A model generated the notes under the pieces. That model did no database searches, was not told the origin of the DNA, and worked only from the letters and a program-made list of their open reading frames with translations. Position numbers and translations under genes: made by a program. This document shows, in pieces, positions 6,817 to 10,000 of a DNA stretch of 10,000 bases (within the stretch, counting starts at the first letter, position 1; the number at the start of each line of letters is the position of its first letter). Origin of the DNA: Chrysomallon squamiferum (lineage: Eukaryota > Mollusca > Gastropoda > Neomphalida > Peltospiridae); contig CM022672.1 in the NCBI GenBank assembly GCA_012295275.1, forward strand, positions 31,407,394 through 31,417,393, read 5' to 3'.

Positions 6817-6849
6817 ACACACACACACACACGTACGTACGTACGTACA
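6817..6849. repeat. (AC)n followed by palindromic (ACGT)n tract
   Basis: An AC run leads into ACGTACGTACGTACGTAC at 6831-6848. The tetranucleotide is self-complementary and supplies four CpG sites in otherwise CpG-poor DNA. Confidence 0.9.
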
Positions 6850-8004
6850 CACAACTGTAAAACTGGTTTGGGTAAACTCTGCTAAACAAATGTTAAAATA
6901 GACTAAAGCAATTTTTGAAATGAGTTGCAGCAACTGATAAAATCAAATCTAGATCACCTGATAAAATAAAGCAATTGTTAATAAAAGCAAATTATTCAAG
7001 CACTTTCAATTACCACGTACATTTTGTTCAAAAACAATCAACTTAATTGATTTTACAATCACTGAAATGTACTGTTTATATGTTGTTTGTTACCCTGGGT
7101 AGATATATTTTTCATTTGTTATTGAAAGTCAAAATATTTTAATTTGCTGTTCATATCAACCTATATACATTTTTTTTTTTTTTTCATTTTGAAAGATATA
7201 ATGTTTTAATTTTCTATTAATATCTGGCTGTATAATTTTTTTCATTTGTTGCTGAAATTATTATTATTCATTTGCTTTTAATATTTTGAACTTTGTTCAT
7301 TAAAGCATGAATTTAGTTCAGATGTTGTTATAAATATATATATATATTTTTTTTTTTTTAATATTTTAAGAGAAATCGGGGTATTGTTTTTTAAACAGAC
7401 AGAATTGACAACTGTAGACACCTATTAATACATTTTAACAATTCAAATTCTTGAATATTTAAAAATTATTATTATTTTTCATTCACAGATTTCAACTGGG
7501 ATATAAATTAAGATACTAATCTGCATATTTTTTTATTTTTCTACTATATTTTAAAAAGCAAAACTTACAAATGTAACCTTTTTCCTGATTTACTTTCTTA
7601 TCAGTTCAGTTCTGCTGAGTTCATTATTCTATGTATCAATGGAGAATTAAATAGAAATGATCCTTTGTTATAATGTGAAAGATACGTTTTTACCAGAAAA
7701 TTGTTCAGTAACACTTATTTATAGATTAATACTTAACTCACTATAATATTACTTTATTTTTTTTTCTTCATTATGTCATTCAAAAATATATCGACTATGT
7801 AGTCTATGAAATTAATTTTTAAAATATGCTGTAAATAAATATATGAAATGAGCTTCTAAGCAGCCTGTTTTCATAATTTCGTTTTTTAATTATCTTGCAC
7901 ACAAATGTGTGTGTGTGTGTTTAATATTTAATTTCATGTTCTGCAGTTTAATTGGATTCTAACCATATGTATTATATTTATTCAACAATTTATCACTTTC
8001 TGGC

Positions 8005-8028
8005 TTTTTTTTTTTTTTTTTTTTTTTT
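8005..8028. repeat. Poly-T run (24 nt)
   Basis: Longest homopolymer in the window. A minus-strand retrotransposed copy could leave such a tract, but no element body was recognised beside it. Confidence 0.9.
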
Positions 8029-8151
8029 CATTTTCGTTCCTTTATTGCCCTTTTTCTTTTCTTAATTTTCGACTATGTTTTTCAGTGTTTAGTGTTTCAG
8101 AATGGACAATTAGTGGTTCGCTTTATTCTTGTTCTTAAATTCTTGTTGATA

Positions 8152-8212
8152 GATGATGATGATGATGATGATGATGACAAAACTCATTATGTTACTATTA
8201 TTATTATTATTA
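8152..8212. repeat. (GAT)8 and (ATT)6 trinucleotide tracts
   Basis: GAT repeats at 8152-8176 and ATT repeats at about 8195-8212, separated by an 18-bp spacer. The poly-Asp/poly-Ile and antisense poly-Asn frames are artefacts. Confidence 0.93.
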
Positions 8213-8311
8213 AAGTAAAAACAAGCAGTTTTGGCACTTTCAGCATTTATAAACGTTTTAATTTGTCTTACCAACATCCTTGGATGGAGTATTTTAAATA
8301 ATACAGACAAC

Positions 8312-8328
8312 AGACACACACACACATG

Positions 8329-8361
<33 letters not shown>
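8312..8361. repeat. (CA)n microsatellite, interrupted
   Basis: CA repeats with ATGCACG interruption, leading into diverged repeat unit A. Confidence 0.93.
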
Positions 8362-8364
<3 letters not shown>

Positions 8365-8389
8365 CACGGTGAACGACAGACACTTCAAC

Positions 8390-8935
8390 TATTATTTATG
8401 ATAACAGAACGAGAGACCGTCACAGAATTAACAAATTGTAATCTGTTACAATACATAAGAGTTGAAAACTAGATCACTACTAGCATTCCATTATAATTAA
8501 AAATAACTTTTCCTTATTGCATATACGTGTCGACAGCATATTTATTTTGCGTATAGATCCGGTATATAGTTCTTTAAAAAAATAAAAAAATAAATATTTG
8601 TATAATATATTAGGAGTTTTATATATATATATATATATATTTTTTTTTTTCATTTTATTTTAATCCTTTTAAACAATGTCCACGTTTTCATTCTCAGCTG
8701 TTTTTCTCTTGTTTGTTTTTTCATTTTCATTTGTCATGTTCGGTAATTTATTGTATCATTATCTTATACTGTACTTCTACTATAATTAGAATAACCTATA
8801 GTAAACTATACTATACTATACTGTGCTATTCTGTACTATAATACAATGCAATACAATACAATATAATACAATATAATATATAATTGTATTATTAATATTA
8901 AAATATAATATTGCCAGTAAGACCCAACTCTATTA
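8390..8935. repeat. Diverged dispersed/tandem repeat, unit A
   Basis: Two blocks have counterparts about 936-953 bp downstream. The first (8390-8510) contains TTATTTAT, ACGAGAGAC, CACAGAATTAAC, TGTAATCT, TGAAAACTAGATC and TTCCATTATAA. The second (about 8795-8930) contains CTGTACTATAAT, AATACAATACAA, TGTATTATTA and AAGACCCAAC. The middle is poorly conserved, with TA and T tracts. It has no coding capacity. The element type is unknown. Confidence 0.65.
8621..8652. repeat. (AT)10 plus T12 tract
   Basis: AT dinucleotides directly followed by a T run, within repeat unit A. Confidence 0.9.
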
Positions 8936-9309
8936 TCATTGTAAACATCTATTTTCTTTTAATATAATTTTATATTTTATTATTTATTTATTTATTTTAT
9001 TTTTTAAATATTTCATTTTAATAACAGTTTCAGGTAAATAAATAAACTAATTAAAAGGTAAATAAATAAACAATATAAATAATAAAATAACTAGAAATAA
9101 GTAAATAACAGGGACAACAAAACAAACAAACAAACAAAACATATACAAATGCAAACAAAAACAAGCATACATAATCACATTATGCATATTTCCACAGACG
9201 CGCACATACACGCGCACATACACAGCACAAACTCCACCACCACCCCACACAGACTAGTGAAGGGTTTTCCAAAAATATGTCATTACATAAACAGGCAGAG
9301 ATAAAACAA
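8936..9309. other. Spacer between repeat units A and B, simple-sequence rich
   Basis: Contains a TTTA array (about 8977-9003), AAATAA-rich sequence, a (CAAA)4 tract (about 9117-9137) and a CACATA/CGCGCACA stretch at 9196-9250. No gene is recognised; the open frame on the minus strand (9047-9250) is low-complexity. Confidence 0.7.
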
Positions 9310-9915
9310 TTTATTTATTATTATTTATACTAATACTGAACAAAAGAGCGAGACACCACAGGATTAACGTACTGTAATCTCATATAATACTGAAGAGATG
9401 AAACCCAGATCTGCGACAAGTGTTCCATAATAAAAATAAAATTCCTAAAAATCTAGGAACAGACATCTTTTTTTTTTTCATGTCTGTCCAGTTATTTCAT
9501 TTTTAACATCATTTTAGATTTGTTTACAATAAATATTAAGTATCATCGTTTCGCACTATTTTAGAAATAAAAACAAGTTTGTTTATAAATAAAAAATCTA
9601 AGCAGAAAATAACCATAAATGATAGGTTAAATGTCTAACCTTGTTTTGCAATTTATTGTTAGATTGCCCTTTCTATAGAAACTCATTAATAATATATTTT
9701 TATGTGATGATACGATACGTAGTTTATATACCATATCGTACTTATACTATACTTATACTATATACTGACTAAACTGTGTTATACTGTACTATAATGTAAT
9801 GTAATACAATACAAATATAATATAATATAATATAATATAATATAATATAATATAATATAATATAATATAATATAAATGTATTATTATTATTATTAAAGTA
9901 TAAGACCTAACCAAA
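9310..9915. repeat. Diverged dispersed/tandem repeat, unit B
   Basis: Same block order as unit A: TTATTATTTAT, GCGAGACACCACAGGATTAAC, TGTAATCT, GAGATGAAACCCAGATC and GTTCCATAATAA in the left block (9320-9440), then CTGTACTATAAT (9784-9795), AATACAATACAA, TGTATTATTATT and AAGACCTAAC in the right block. As in A, a CA-rich stretch precedes it. It is non-coding and its element family is not recognised. Confidence 0.65.
9815..9874. repeat. (TATAA)12 pentanucleotide array
   Basis: About 12 near-perfect TATAA/ATAAT copies expanded inside the right block of unit B. The matching position of unit A has only short AATATAATAC variants. Confidence 0.95.
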
Positions 9916-10000
9916 CAAGAACAGTGTACTGTGAAGATTCTATCGATCAGAAAAACTAAGATGTTCGCTGACATTCACATTTGATAGCTTCGTGGATCCC

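Larger units (their letters stand above)
6576..8390. other. Non-genic AT-rich sequence with simple repeats
   Basis: No exon, RNA gene or mobile element is recognised on either strand. It contains poly-T runs at 7170-7184 and 8005-8028, a TA/T tract at 7334-7360, a (GT)8 tract at 7905-7920, and the listed microsatellites. It could be extended 3' UTR if a distal polyadenylation site is used. Confidence 0.7.

Noticed and set aside
753-6849. CRISPR-like repeat-spacer organisation
   Set aside because: All repeats are 1-5 bp microsatellites or a single duplication; there are no regularly spaced identical repeats with unique spacers, and the DNA is eukaryotic.
8092-8388. Frames with poly-Asp/poly-Ile (+) and poly-Asn/Cys-Val (-)
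   Set aside because: Produced by GAT, ATT and CA repeats; no conserved flanking protein sequence.
9047-9974. Minus-strand Val/Cys-rich and Ile/Tyr-rich frames
   Set aside because: Low-complexity translations of the CACATA-rich and TATAA-rich tracts.

Overview
This window is from an AT-rich, intron-rich animal nuclear genome. It is not prokaryotic: the only convincing gene is split by GT-AG introns, and the rest is simple repeats, transposon debris and A/T homopolymers. The dense CA/TG, TTA/TTG and TTTA microsatellites, together with a Tc1-type transposase relic, fit a lophotrochozoan, possibly a cephalopod mollusc. That placement is inference from repeat style, not a measured result.

Region 1 (1-532) is intron or upstream sequence with no recognised coding exon. 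Region 2 (533-5997, + strand) holds the last six coding exons of a gene that I identify as the animal glycerophosphocholine phosphodiesterase GPCPD1 (GDE5), a cytosolic enzyme that splits glycerophosphocholine into glycerol-3-phosphate and choline. The exons are 533-569, 813-934, 1336-1466, 3073-3199, 4857-5017 and 5904-5997. They join in a single frame (phases 1, 0, 2, 0, 2) into 223 codons plus TAA. The joined product covers the second half of the glycerophosphodiester phosphodiesterase (GDPD) domain and a short C-terminal tail. The start codon, the N-terminal starch-binding (CBM20-type) domain and the catalytic-His half of the GDPD barrel lie beyond the left edge.

The introns carry most of the structure. 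Intron 935-1335 is largely a TTG/TTA array with an internal 99-bp duplication, running right up to the exon 3 acceptor. Intron 3200-4856 holds a decayed Tc1/mariner-family transposase fragment. That fragment is itself interrupted by a 95-bp insert flanked by 15-bp direct repeats. Upstream of it lies a long unidentified antisense reading frame. Intron 5018-5903 has a TG/AT tract just after the donor and opposing TGTA-rich and CATA-rich halves that could fold back on each other.

Region 3 (5998 to about 6570) is the probable 3' UTR, ending near an AATAAA with a GT-rich element downstream. Region 4 (about 6575-10000) has no recognisable gene. It contains microsatellites, poly-T tracts, a short palindromic ACGT tract, and a pair of diverged repeat units (about 8390-8935 and 9310-9915) that share the same internal order of sequence blocks. 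The second unit ends in a TATAA pentanucleotide array.
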